Shown piece after piece: positions 34,406 through 43,238 of a stretch of 64,000 bases of DNA. The stretch's first letter is position 1; each line of letters starts with the position of its first letter. The position numbers were made by a program, and so were the translations under genes. The notes under the pieces are model-generated. The model worked only from the letters and a program-made list of their open reading frames with translations. It did not search any database and was not told where the DNA came from. The DNA comes from JBMYYR01 sp965243605 (GTDB taxonomy: Bacteria > Bacteroidota > Bacteroidia > Flavobacteriales > CAJXXR01): contig CBDEVQ010000121.1 in NCBI GenBank assembly GCA_965243605.1, positions 4,410 to 68,409 on the forward strand, read 5' to 3'.

Positions 34406-36442
34406 TTAGTGGTTATTATTGTTAAGAACCTTTGCATTATATACCTTGTTATTTGCTGTTACTCTAACAAAATAAACTCCTTTTGGATGATTTCTAATAT
34501 CAACTTCGTAAGATTGGAATACTCCTGGATATAGATCTAAAATTAAACGTCCAGAAACATCATACATTTTAAATTCTTGAATTTCTGTATTCTGTGAGTT
34601 TGAACTAATATATACGAAGTTACCTTCCTTAGAGAATATATCAATTTCTTCAACAAAATTTTCTTCTTCTGAGTAACCAAAACGCATAAAGAAACGATCT
34701 TGTTGTTTACTTTGCTTAAACACATTAAAACGGTACGGACCATCTTTAGAGATGTTGTGCATTGTATTTAATAATCTATCAACAATAAATACGTCATAGT
34801 CTTCTAAGTTTAAACTTTGAGGATCTAATTCAAATTCATAATCTACTCCACCAACTTTTGTTTCAAATCCGATTGGAATATTTTTATTGATATATGACTT
34901 ATCTACAGATTTAATAGCATACCCCCATTCACTAGAGTGATTATCCTGAGTATAAATATTAATATCACGCTTAGACATTACGTCATCAGCATTGATCGAT
35001 AAATCTTGTTTTAATGTTGCTGCGTTAAAGAATTCCGGATCAATATCATCTGATAAAGCTACAGCTAATTGATTCCATTTTCTAGCTCTAACATTTTCTG
35101 AAAGGTCACCAGATTGTTTAATATTTAAGAAAGCGATAGGCTCTGAAAATTCTTCCTTTTTAAATAAGCTCTCATCAGCTGATGATCTCATAGAGTTATT
35201 AAACTCCGTTGTTACAGTTGCATCTTTAGCAGTTGTATGAAAAACGAAGAACCCTTGCCCTGGAGCTAAGTCATTAATAGCTGACATTCCTGTCACGTCC
35301 TCACCTTCTACATTATCTACCCCAACTACAACACCTGCAGCATTTACAACAGCATATCCAGCACTATAATTAGCACCATCTCCTAATACAACATCTGTTA
35401 GAATTGAAACAGTACGACCTCCGTAATATCCATTTACTTCTGAATTTGAAGCACCTGTTAATGGTTCTGCTAAGTAAGCTGATAAATCTAATGAAGATCT
35501 ATATGGATTACCTATCATGTGCCAGTGTCTATAAAAAGCATCGGCTGGAGCTCTATTTGTAATATCTAAAGTAATTGTACCATCATGGAAACCATCAAAT
35601 GACATAATACTATCTCTAGTAACAGAACCAGTATAAGCAGCAGAAGTATCACCATAATAAACGACAATTGCACGTCCATTATCTACCATTTGTGGCATAA
35701 ACTTTTCAGAGAATATCTCTAATCCATTATCTCGTTCAACATGCTGATATGATTTTTCTGAACTATTATAAATAGTAAAATCTTTTCCATCACCTAGTTC
35801 ATCAGATCCTGAAGAACCAGCTGAATCAATAACAGCTAAGTTAGCAGTATCGGTATGATGTCCTGTAACAAAAGAAACGGTCTTGTTATCCCACAAGTGG
35901 ATAGAGTATAACTCTCCATCTGCTGGAGTACCAGTTCCAGACCAATATCTTAAAGAATCTCTTTCTGCATTTTTTAAAGAAGGAGCAATGATTGTTGAAC
36001 GTCGATTCTCGAATTCTTCAACATATCTGTATTGTTCATCATCTGTAAAATGTGTATATCCAGGCCCTGTATTTAATATTTCAGAATGATATCCTAATTT
36101 CAAACCACCTTTAATTTCAGCAACACCTACAGCGGTTGTGCTTTCATCAAAGTCTAATTTCATATTATCTGATAATTCTAAAATAACATCAGTAATATCT
36201 GTTTTAATGGCTACAGTTGCAGCTTGCATTTTAACAGTACTACCAGACGCATCAACCCAAAGATGGGCAGAATCATGTCCTGTAACTGTGATACCTGCCA
36301 ATGTATCAAACATTGAATACAGTGTATCCGTTGATGAGCTAATGTGAAAAGGAACACCACTTGCTCCAGAAATATCCACAATTTGAGCATGAGTGGCAAG
36401 ACTTCCCAAACTAAGTCCTAAAATTAATAATTTTGATTTCAT
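34406..36442 (-). CDS. Large T9SS-exported protein with C-terminal sorting domain
   Basis: About 678 residues from MKSKLLILGLSLGSLATHAQ; an ATG four codons upstream is possible. After the signal peptide comes a long beta-rich extracellular region with no recognised catalytic motif (WHMIGNPYRSSLDLSAYL around residue 310 is a segment often seen in flavobacterial surface proteins). The last 80 residues form a type A sorting domain: FKMYDVSGRLILDLYPG and PKGVYFVRVTANNKVYNAKVL, which directs export through the type IX system. It shares a transcript with the small protein at 34154 and a DUF6438 lipoprotein just upstream. Confidence 0.82.
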   Translation of the reverse strand: MKSKLLILGLSLGSLATHAQIVDISGASGVPFHISSSTDTLYSMFDTLAGITVTGHDSAHLWVDASGSTVKMQAATVAIKTDITDVILELSDNMKLDFDESTTAVGVAEIKGGLKLGYHSEILNTGPGYTHFTDDEQYRYVEEFENRRSTIIAPSLKNAERDSLRYWSGTGTPADGELYSIHLWDNKTVSFVTGHHTDTANLAVIDSAGSSGSDELGDGKDFTIYNSSEKSYQHVERDNGLEIFSEKFMPQMVDNGRAIVVYYGDTSAAYTGSVTRDSIMSFDGFHDGTITLDITNRAPADAFYRHWHMIGNPYRSSLDLSAYLAEPLTGASNSEVNGYYGGRTVSILTDVVLGDGANYSAGYAVVNAAGVVVGVDNVEGEDVTGMSAINDLAPGQGFFVFHTTAKDATVTTEFNNSMRSSADESLFKKEEFSEPIAFLNIKQSGDLSENVRARKWNQLAVALSDDIDPEFFNAATLKQDLSINADDVMSKRDINIYTQDNHSSEWGYAIKSVDKSYINKNIPIGFETKVGGVDYEFELDPQSLNLEDYDVFIVDRLLNTMHNISKDGPYRFNVFKQSKQQDRFFMRFGYSEEENFVEEIDIFSKEGNFVYISSNSQNTEIQEFKMYDVSGRLILDLYPGVFQSYEVDIRNHPKGVYFVRVTANNKVYNAKVLNNNNH

Positions 36443-36460
36443 AACTTTATACAATAAGTT

Positions 36461-36913
36461 CTATTTTATTTTCTTCCAGATAACCTCTTTTGAATCTGAG
36501 ATCACTTTATCTATTTCCTTCTGAAAGACCCTTAATTCTCTTGGACCAATACCATTATCTACAACAGATTTGACTTTTGATCCTGTTCTTACAGTTACAC
36601 CACAACTTGGAATATCAGCAACATCTTCCATATAACTGTCCTCCAAATTAAAAAAATCAGATGTTTTGACTAATTCTTCAAATTTTTGAAAATCAAAATC
36701 AGTCTCTACACTATAAGATCCAATATGTTCAACAAACATATTACCTTTATACAAAATACTTCCGTCTCTATTTAAAGTAATCTGATAAACCGGACATTTA
36801 CCATAACATCCAGATCTAGATAAACTTATTGATTCGATCTGGTCATCTTGTCCTTTAAACAATGAACAGCTTGTTAATAATAATACTGTTAGTATTTGTA
36901 TTAGTATCCTCAT
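36461..36913 (-). CDS. DUF6438 lipoprotein
   Basis: 150 residues. Lipoprotein signal with Cys in LLLTSC (about residue 16). The segment ISLSRSGCYGKCPVYQITLNRDG near residues 28-50, with two cysteines and the motif C-x2-KCPVY, is typical of DUF6438, a small envelope-protein family of unknown function. A third cysteine lies in DIPSCGVTVR near residue 103. It starts the transcript leading into the T9SS cargo gene at 34406 (gap about 18 bp). Confidence 0.78.
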   Translation of the reverse strand: MRILIQILTVLLLTSCSLFKGQDDQIESISLSRSGCYGKCPVYQITLNRDGSILYKGNMFVEHIGSYSVETDFDFQKFEELVKTSDFFNLEDSYMEDVADIPSCGVTVRTGSKVKSVVDNGIGPRELRVFQKEIDKVISDSKEVIWKKIK

Positions 36914-37043
36914 AAAATATGTTTATTTATATACCTAAGACTCTTACATCTAGATATACTCTCTACAAAATTACAATTAAATTTTATTTTCTTCACTAAA
37001 CTCGGTGTTAAAAAGAAAAAAAAATAATCATTAATATATTCAT

Positions 37044-39893
37044 TTACAAAACAAAGAGTTTTTTTGCTATTGATTTACCATTCCAACGGAATGTTAAAGC
37101 ATATTGCCCTTTACTTAGGTTTAGATCTTCAACATTTGAACCATTATGAGGTGTTATGTTTTTAGATTGAACTAACTTTCCAGTTGCCAATTCATATACA
37201 GACAACAACATTTCATTCAATTCCTCGCTATTCCAATTGTAATATAAATCTCCTTGAGATGGGTTTTGATTAATAACTAATACGTCATCACTCAATACTC
37301 CAAACTCTTCATTAAGTCCAATTATATCAGAAATACTTGTAATGTTGGCTGAAAATATTCCATTACCGTGTGTTGCAACTAAGATTAATCCATCTTCTGG
37401 TCTTGTAATAACTTGTTCAACAACTACATTTCCAATTTTATCAGGACTTATTTGATACCAAGTTGTACTTTCTGCATTTAATCCAATAGTACCATATAAT
37501 CCAACAGAAGTACCTACTAAGTATAATACCTCTCCATTATTTAATGGCATGATACTCGCCCATCTCGTAGAAGGACCATCTCCTTGTCCATTCGATTCCT
37601 CTTCTAAATTTCCTGAAACATTTTCCCATGTAACACCTCCATCTAAAGAATGTGCTAAACTATTAACACCGTAATTAGAAAGTACAGTTATTACTTCATC
37701 TCCGTTATTAGGATTAGATGTAATACAAGATGTATAACCAGCATAGTAAGCAATATTGTTATCAGCATCTCTAAATCCTAATTGCGTAACAATAGGATTT
37801 GATGAATTGGCATTATCGATTCTAAACGTATGTCTTTGAGAAGTCCCTAAGTATACTCTATGTTGAGGGTTTTCTTTGGTAACATGTACAGCTGTAATAG
37901 AATGCGAACCATTTAAGTTCAAATCATCAGCAATATAATCCCAATTATTACCCCATGCATCAATTGATTCATTTAAAGGTATAGTAGATAGACTAGATTG
38001 TCTATATAAAGTATCCTTAACTGGATAATACATATAGTCTTCGTCATTTGGATCTACAGCAAATGGATGAATAAATTTAACTCCATCACGATCTATTCCT
38101 GCTGGGTCTATTCTTTGATAAGCAATTCTATTTCCTTGATTATCCAATGTGAATTTACCGACCTTACCTCTTTGTATAGATAAGTAATAATAATCTTCTG
38201 CTCCATTTACGTATGAAAACGAACCATCTCCATTATATGGCATTACCCAATCATCCGTCAATACATTACTTTTTGTTACAAAATTTCCATTATCCTGAAA
38301 TCCTCCAATAATGGTATTAGTCGCTTGGTTTTGGTTAATTCCAACAGCATATAATTGTGTCGTAAAATATCCATTATTAAGTGATATCCAATTTTGTGTA
38401 TTACTTAATGGAGCATTAGATTTAAAAATCCCACCATCGTTAATTGAATACAACACACTGGTATCACCTTCATGAAAATAAATAAAATGCTGATCTGGAT
38501 GATGATTGGCCGTAATATCCCAATTGGTATCAACAGATGTTGGGTCATACCCTCCTAAAAATTGTGTATTTTGATCTGTTGTAAAACCATCATCAGAACG
38601 GTAAATATTAGTTCCACCAATATAAATTACATCCGATAATGTAGGATGTACCTTAATGGCCATATCATATCCATTCTGTGTATATAACGTCGCAAAACTT
38701 GTTCCATCATCAGGTAAATTATCACTTAAATCAGTCCAAGTCCCTTGTTCCGGAGTTGTGTTTGCAGAATCATATGTATATTTCCATAAACTATTCCAGT
38801 CTTCTCCATCAAAAAATGTATTTGTATGTTTACCAAAATTTGGTGTATTCATAAACACATATAGTTCATTTTCATCAGATGGGTTATAATCAAATACTCC
38901 ACGTTCATAAGTACCTGGGAAATTTGATGGTGTAATATTATCCCAAGTTACACCATGATCATCAGACCTCCAAAGTCCTTTATCTGAAGTAGATGCATCT
39001 GAATTTATAAATGCATATGTTACACCTGTTGGTGTAACCATAACGTTAGTCGTATAAGCAGGATCTGAACCGGTATTTCCTAAAATTTGAGCCCAAGTAT
39101 CACCTCCATCAGTACTTCTCTGTATTCCTTCATAAGTTGCAGCATAAACGATATCTAATGTATCTATACTGTTATCTACAGATACATTCCACATTACCTG
39201 CCAAGAAACATTAAATAGAGTTGTTACGTCTGTAGATGTAGATTCTATTGGAGACCACGACTCTCCATTATCTTCTGACTTAAACATTCCATTACCAAAA
39301 AAATATGCACCAGTAGCACTTGCAGAGTTTCCATACCCTTCACCTGTTCCGTAATACCATGTATTCGTTTTACCAGGACGTTTGTCTTGTACTATACAAG
39401 TTACACTTCCAAATTGGTCATTTGCTGTTTTTTTCTGCCAACTCGCTCCTCCATCAATAGACTTCCAGATACCTCCACTAATACCACCCGCTATAAGCGT
39501 TTGAGAATTATTAATATCTGTTGCAAATGCACGTGTTCTACCACCAACATTAAATGGACCCCTATGCTCGAATTCTACATCAGCACTTAATTTTGGTAAA
39601 GATTTTGCAAAATCCAATTCTTTAGTCCTAATATTAACAGGTATATCTCCTGTAGTTGGATTTGAATATTTTAAAGTATTCTCCCTATCTAAAGCTTTTT
39701 TATTTTCTTTCGTTAATCTACTTTCAAGTCCTTCAGGGTAAAGTCTACCTTTCTTTTTAGCTTTTTTATCAGCTATTTTCTGTTCTAAAACAGTAGTATT
39801 AGAATCAACTTTAACCGTTGAATTATGATAAGACCACAATAATGCACCACCTAATAATAACCCAAATGAAGTAATGTATAATGTTTTTTTCAT
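37044..39893 (-). CDS. T9SS-exported beta-propeller (BNR/VPS10-like) protein
   Basis: 949 residues. N-terminal hydrophobic signal or anchor (SFGLLLGGALLWSYHN), then Asp-box (S-x-D-x-G-x-T-W) repeats: SIDGGASWQ, SEDNGESWS, STDGGDTWA, SDDHGVTWD, and SLDGGVTWE, which define sialidase/VPS10-type propellers. A C-terminal type A sorting domain (LVINQNPSQGDLYYNW, MLLSVYELATGKLVQ, KGQYALTFRWNGKSIAKKLFVL) sends it out by the type IX system. Similar proteins are annotated as glycosyl hydrolases, but catalytic residues were not identified, so a binding or adhesion role is equally likely. Downstream end about 130 bp before the DUF6438 gene. Confidence 0.83.
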   Translation of the reverse strand: MKKTLYITSFGLLLGGALLWSYHNSTVKVDSNTTVLEQKIADKKAKKKGRLYPEGLESRLTKENKKALDRENTLKYSNPTTGDIPVNIRTKELDFAKSLPKLSADVEFEHRGPFNVGGRTRAFATDINNSQTLIAGGISGGIWKSIDGGASWQKKTANDQFGSVTCIVQDKRPGKTNTWYYGTGEGYGNSASATGAYFFGNGMFKSEDNGESWSPIESTSTDVTTLFNVSWQVMWNVSVDNSIDTLDIVYAATYEGIQRSTDGGDTWAQILGNTGSDPAYTTNVMVTPTGVTYAFINSDASTSDKGLWRSDDHGVTWDNITPSNFPGTYERGVFDYNPSDENELYVFMNTPNFGKHTNTFFDGEDWNSLWKYTYDSANTTPEQGTWTDLSDNLPDDGTSFATLYTQNGYDMAIKVHPTLSDVIYIGGTNIYRSDDGFTTDQNTQFLGGYDPTSVDTNWDITANHHPDQHFIYFHEGDTSVLYSINDGGIFKSNAPLSNTQNWISLNNGYFTTQLYAVGINQNQATNTIIGGFQDNGNFVTKSNVLTDDWVMPYNGDGSFSYVNGAEDYYYLSIQRGKVGKFTLDNQGNRIAYQRIDPAGIDRDGVKFIHPFAVDPNDEDYMYYPVKDTLYRQSSLSTIPLNESIDAWGNNWDYIADDLNLNGSHSITAVHVTKENPQHRVYLGTSQRHTFRIDNANSSNPIVTQLGFRDADNNIAYYAGYTSCITSNPNNGDEVITVLSNYGVNSLAHSLDGGVTWENVSGNLEEESNGQGDGPSTRWASIMPLNNGEVLYLVGTSVGLYGTIGLNAESTTWYQISPDKIGNVVVEQVITRPEDGLILVATHGNGIFSANITSISDIIGLNEEFGVLSDDVLVINQNPSQGDLYYNWNSEELNEMLLSVYELATGKLVQSKNITPHNGSNVEDLNLSKGQYALTFRWNGKSIAKKLFVL

Positions 39894-39896
39894 GTT

Positions 39897-40469
39897 TTAG
39901 TTGTATTTAGTGAATGGTACATGTTGAAACTCACCCTCTACTTTATACAATAAAATTGGAAGATCATTAGTATCAACAGACATTCTATGGACTCTGAAAT
40001 TACCAGAAACAAGATCTAAATCATTTTTAATGTCTTTCACATATACGAAAGAATTAACATTATCTACGCTATCCATCTCAGGAATAAGCGTAGAAACCTT
40101 GTAAGGTTGAGAATCATAAGCATAGAATAAAGTATCTATTTTCATTATAACCTCACCATCTTCAAATGAAAATCTACCTTCTTCAAATTTAGCTAAAATT
40201 AATGTCAAGTTTCTTTTTGTATAAATATCTTCTATCTGGTCTTCTAGACCTTCCATTGGAATTTTAGCAGAATATGCGCTAATAATTAAATTACTATCCT
40301 CACTTAAAAAAGCATAGTAATCATTAACTGGTTGACTCTCTGAATCATGCTCATAACTAAATGATGATTCATAAGTTACTCCTGAATCGTCATCAGTATT
40401 ACAAGCAACTTGACTTAAAGTCAATATAAAAAAAGCCGAAACGTATGAAATGATCTTGTTTATTTTCAC
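39897..40469 (-). CDS. Hypothetical lipoprotein
   Basis: 190 residues with a lipoprotein signal (LTLSQVAC, Cys near residue 23) followed by an acidic DDDSG linker. The rest is beta-rich and acidic with no motif recognised. It is directly upstream of the 949-residue T9SS propeller gene (3-bp gap), suggesting cotranscription with that surface protein. Confidence 0.65.
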   Translation of the reverse strand: MKINKIISYVSAFFILTLSQVACNTDDDSGVTYESSFSYEHDSESQPVNDYYAFLSEDSNLIISAYSAKIPMEGLEDQIEDIYTKRNLTLILAKFEEGRFSFEDGEVIMKIDTLFYAYDSQPYKVSTLIPEMDSVDNVNSFVYVKDIKNDLDLVSGNFRVHRMSVDTNDLPILLYKVEGEFQHVPFTKYN

Positions 40470-40507
40470 GATAAAAATGATTTAAATTTGGTTTAGCTAA
40501 GATATGA

Positions 40508-41560
40508 TTATTTTTTCAGTCTATCTATACCTTCATTAGCAGGTCTATAACCTGGTTTTAATAATAATACAGATGAGTAATCTTCTTTTGCTTTCGAATT
40601 CTTTCCTAGCAACTCATAAATATAACCTCTTGCAAAGTATGCTTGGAAAGCGATATTGTTAACTTCAATAGCTTTAGAAAACAATTCTATAGCTCTTTCA
40701 TATTCTTCAAGTTCCGAATTAATAAACCCCATATTGTAATAGATACCATCATTTTCTGGATCTACCTTTATGGCTAAATTATAAAAGTTAAGACTTTTGT
40801 TATAATCTTTTCTTTGTTGATAAAAATATCCAATATTAAAATATATGGTTTTATCATTAGGACGCAAGCTCAATAAATTCTTATAATAATCTACAGCTAA
40901 ATCATCATTATTTTCCGCATAAACTTTAGCTAACATAGCTACAGCTCTAGAGAAATCTGGTTTCATTTCTAGTGCATCATGAAAACTACGAAGTGCTTTT
41001 GTTGTATCACCATACTCAAGCATAGACATTGCCTTGAAATAGCTTGCTAAATGCTTCGTTGGATCCAATTCTAGAACTTCATTGGCATACTTAACACTCG
41101 TTTCAAAATCTTGAACAAAAAAGTATAATTCTGAAAGTTTAATTCTACAAGAAATATTTTTAGGATTAAGTGCTGCACATTTCTCCCATAAATCTCTGGA
41201 GTTTCTGGTATTATTAACTAAAGCACTGTGATTTCCTAAAGCGAGTAGATATTCTTCATTTGTAGAATCTAATTCTAAAGCTTTCTTTAAGTCATGTTCT
41301 GCTGGTACAACTCTTTTATTATCGAGCCACAATTCTGCTCTACTAATATAAAGTTCAGGATTATTAGGGTCTTTATCAATAAGCGTTGTTATAGAATCTA
41401 TTTGACTAATAAAACTTGCTGTACTTTTCACATTTCCTTGTTCAGTATTTTGATCTTGAACTGGTTTTTCAACAACGGTTTTATCTTTCCCTGTATCATT
41501 TGCACACGACAGTAGCATTGTAGCTAATAGAACTGAAAAGAATCGTTTAATATTTTTCAT
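40508..41560 (-). CDS. TPR lipoprotein
   Basis: 350 residues: lipoprotein signal (LLATMLLSC, Cys near residue 19), an acidic/polar linker, then about seven TPR units (for example NPELYISRAELWLDNKRVVPAEHDLKKAL, DFETSVKYANEVLELDP, DYNKSLNFYNLAIKVDP, EYERAIELFSKAIEVN). TPR solenoids scaffold protein complexes, here on the periplasmic face of a membrane. It ends 38 bp before the hypothetical lipoprotein gene and starts just beyond the recA terminator, so it may head the operon with the two genes downstream. Confidence 0.82.
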   Translation of the reverse strand: MKNIKRFFSVLLATMLLSCANDTGKDKTVVEKPVQDQNTEQGNVKSTASFISQIDSITTLIDKDPNNPELYISRAELWLDNKRVVPAEHDLKKALELDSTNEEYLLALGNHSALVNNTRNSRDLWEKCAALNPKNISCRIKLSELYFFVQDFETSVKYANEVLELDPTKHLASYFKAMSMLEYGDTTKALRSFHDALEMKPDFSRAVAMLAKVYAENNDDLAVDYYKNLLSLRPNDKTIYFNIGYFYQQRKDYNKSLNFYNLAIKVDPENDGIYYNMGFINSELEEYERAIELFSKAIEVNNIAFQAYFARGYIYELLGKNSKAKEDYSSVLLLKPGYRPANEGIDRLKK

Positions 41561-41594
41561 AAAAAAATTCGGACTGTAATTACAGCCCGAATTT
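41561..41594 (-). terminator. Terminator downstream of recA
   Basis: Stem AATTCGGACTGTAA / TTACAGCCCGAATT (41567-41594, one wobble pair) followed on the minus strand by a T-run (A7 at 41560-41566). It touches the start codon of the TPR lipoprotein gene. Confidence 0.82.
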
Positions 41595-41631
41595 AATCAA
41601 ATTATAGGTAACTTATTCTAAAGTGAAAAAA

Positions 41632-42639
41632 TTATGCTTCACCATTGATCATTTCAACTATTTTCTCTTCAACTTCATCACATAATTCAACATTATCTAA
41701 TAAAATATTTTTCACTGAATCTCTTCCTTGACCTAGCTTAACATCTCCGTAACTATACCAAGATCCACTTTTCTTTAAAATATTAAACTCAGTTCCAAGA
41801 TCTATGATTTCACCTATTTTAGAAATTCCTTCTCCATACATGATATCAAATTCAGCTTTACGGAATGGTGGTGCTACTTTATTTTTAACAACCTTAATTC
41901 TTGTTTTGTTACCAATAACACCATCACCTTCTTTAATCTGTGTACTTCTTCTAATGTCTATTCTTACAGATGCATAGAATTTAAGAGCATTACCTCCAGT
42001 TGTTGTTTCTGGATTACCGAACATTACACCAATTTTTTCTCTTAACTGGTTAATGAAAATAACAGTACAATTTGTTTTACTAATAGAACCTGTTAATTTT
42101 CTTAAAGCTTGAGACATTAAACGTGCTTGTAGACCCATTCTAGAATCTCCCATATCACCTTCAATTTCAGCTTTTGGAGTTAAAGCTGCAACTGAATCGA
42201 CAACTAAAATATCGATTGCACCAGATCGAATTAAATTATCAGCAATTTCTAAAGCCTGCTCTCCGTGATCTGGTTGAGATATTAAAAGCTCATCTGTATC
42301 AACACCAAGTTTTTCTGCATAATATTTATCAAAAGCATGTTCAGCATCAATAAAAGCAGCTATTCCACCTTGTTTTTGAGCTTCTGCAATTGCATGAATA
42401 GCTAAAGTTGTTTTACCAGAAGATTCAGGTCCGAAGATCTCAACAATTCTTCCTTTAGGATATCCACCTATTCCTAAAGCTAAATCTAAACCTACAGATC
42501 CACTTGGAATGGCTTGAACATCAACAACGGGTTGATCACCAAGTTTCATGATTGATCCTTTACCGTAAGTCTTATCTAACTTCTCCATTGCTAATTGCAA
42601 TGCTTTAACCTTTGCTTCTTTCTCTTTATTATCGCTCAT
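41632..42639 (-). CDS. recA: Recombinase A
   Basis: 335 residues, the standard length. Walker A GPESSGKTT near residue 69, Walker B VVDSVAALTP, the L1 loop EGDMGDSRMGLQARLMSQALRK with MGLQARLMS, and L2 FGNPETTTGGNALKFYASVR. It forms the ssDNA filament for strand exchange and triggers LexA-type self-cleavage where present; no LexA box is visible upstream. It is downstream of bcp with 54 bp between. Confidence 0.98.
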   Translation of the reverse strand: MSDNKEKEAKVKALQLAMEKLDKTYGKGSIMKLGDQPVVDVQAIPSGSVGLDLALGIGGYPKGRIVEIFGPESSGKTTLAIHAIAEAQKQGGIAAFIDAEHAFDKYYAEKLGVDTDELLISQPDHGEQALEIADNLIRSGAIDILVVDSVAALTPKAEIEGDMGDSRMGLQARLMSQALRKLTGSISKTNCTVIFINQLREKIGVMFGNPETTTGGNALKFYASVRIDIRRSTQIKEGDGVIGNKTRIKVVKNKVAPPFRKAEFDIMYGEGISKIGEIIDLGTEFNILKKSGSWYSYGDVKLGQGRDSVKNILLDNVELCDEVEEKIVEMINGEA

Positions 42640-42693
42640 AATGTTTCTTTCTAATTCTTATACAAAAATAGATTCTTTATACGACAACTTGTG

Positions 42694-43155
42694 TCATTTA
42701 TATAAATCTAATATTTGCTCTGTATGTAATTTTGTTTTAACCTTCTTAATTACATGTTCAATAACTCCTTTTTCGTCTATGATAAATGTAGTTCTATGAA
42801 CGCCATCATATTCTCTTCCCATAAACTTTTTTAAGCCCCAAACACCAAATAAATCCATAACTTTATGGTCTTCATCTGCTAGTAAATCAAACGGAAAATT
42901 AAATTTCTCTATAAACTTAACGTGTCTCTTCGGCGAATCTGGACTTACACCAAGCAATTTAAACCCTTCCTTAGTTAAAAGATCAAAGTTTTCGCTCAAA
43001 TTACAAGCTTCAGCGGTACACCCAGGTGTATTGTCTTTCGGATAAAAAAATAAAATGAGTTTCGATCCTAAAAACGATTCACTATTAATTTGGTCTTCAT
43101 TTTGGTTTACACACTCAAAAAAAGGTGCTTTCTCACCAACTTCTAATGTTTTCAT
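42694..43155 (-). CDS. bcp: Thioredoxin-dependent peroxiredoxin (Bcp/PrxQ)
   Basis: 153 residues from MKTLEVGEKAPFFECVNQ (an ATG two codons earlier also exists). Peroxidatic Cys46 and resolving Cys51 lie in YPKDNTPGCTAEACNLS, the alpha2-type PrxQ arrangement, and an Arg is present in REYDGVHRTTFIIDEKG. It reduces peroxides in the cytoplasm with thioredoxin. It precedes recA; the T9SS cargo gene at 43239 lies upstream with a terminator between, so bcp-recA is probably a separate unit. Confidence 0.93.
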   Translation of the reverse strand: MKTLEVGEKAPFFECVNQNEDQINSESFLGSKLILFFYPKDNTPGCTAEACNLSENFDLLTKEGFKLLGVSPDSPKRHVKFIEKFNFPFDLLADEDHKVMDLFGVWGLKKFMGREYDGVHRTTFIIDEKGVIEHVIKKVKTKLHTEQILDLYK

Positions 43156-43180
43156 GATCAATTTATTTTTTATAAAATTA

Positions 43181-43211
43181 AAAAAGTCATCCTAATATAG
43201 GATGACTTTTT
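43181..43211 (-). terminator. Terminator after the 621-residue T9SS protein gene
   Basis: Stem AAAAAGTCATCCTA / TAGGATGACTTTTT with loop ATA. It sits 28 bp beyond the stop at 43239, in the short gap before bcp. Confidence 0.9.
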
Positions 43212-43238
43212 CATATTTTATTTTAAAAGATAAGTAAA

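Noticed and set aside
34543..34743. 66-residue minus-strand frame
   Set aside because: It lies entirely within the T9SS protein gene at 34406-36442 and shows no domain.
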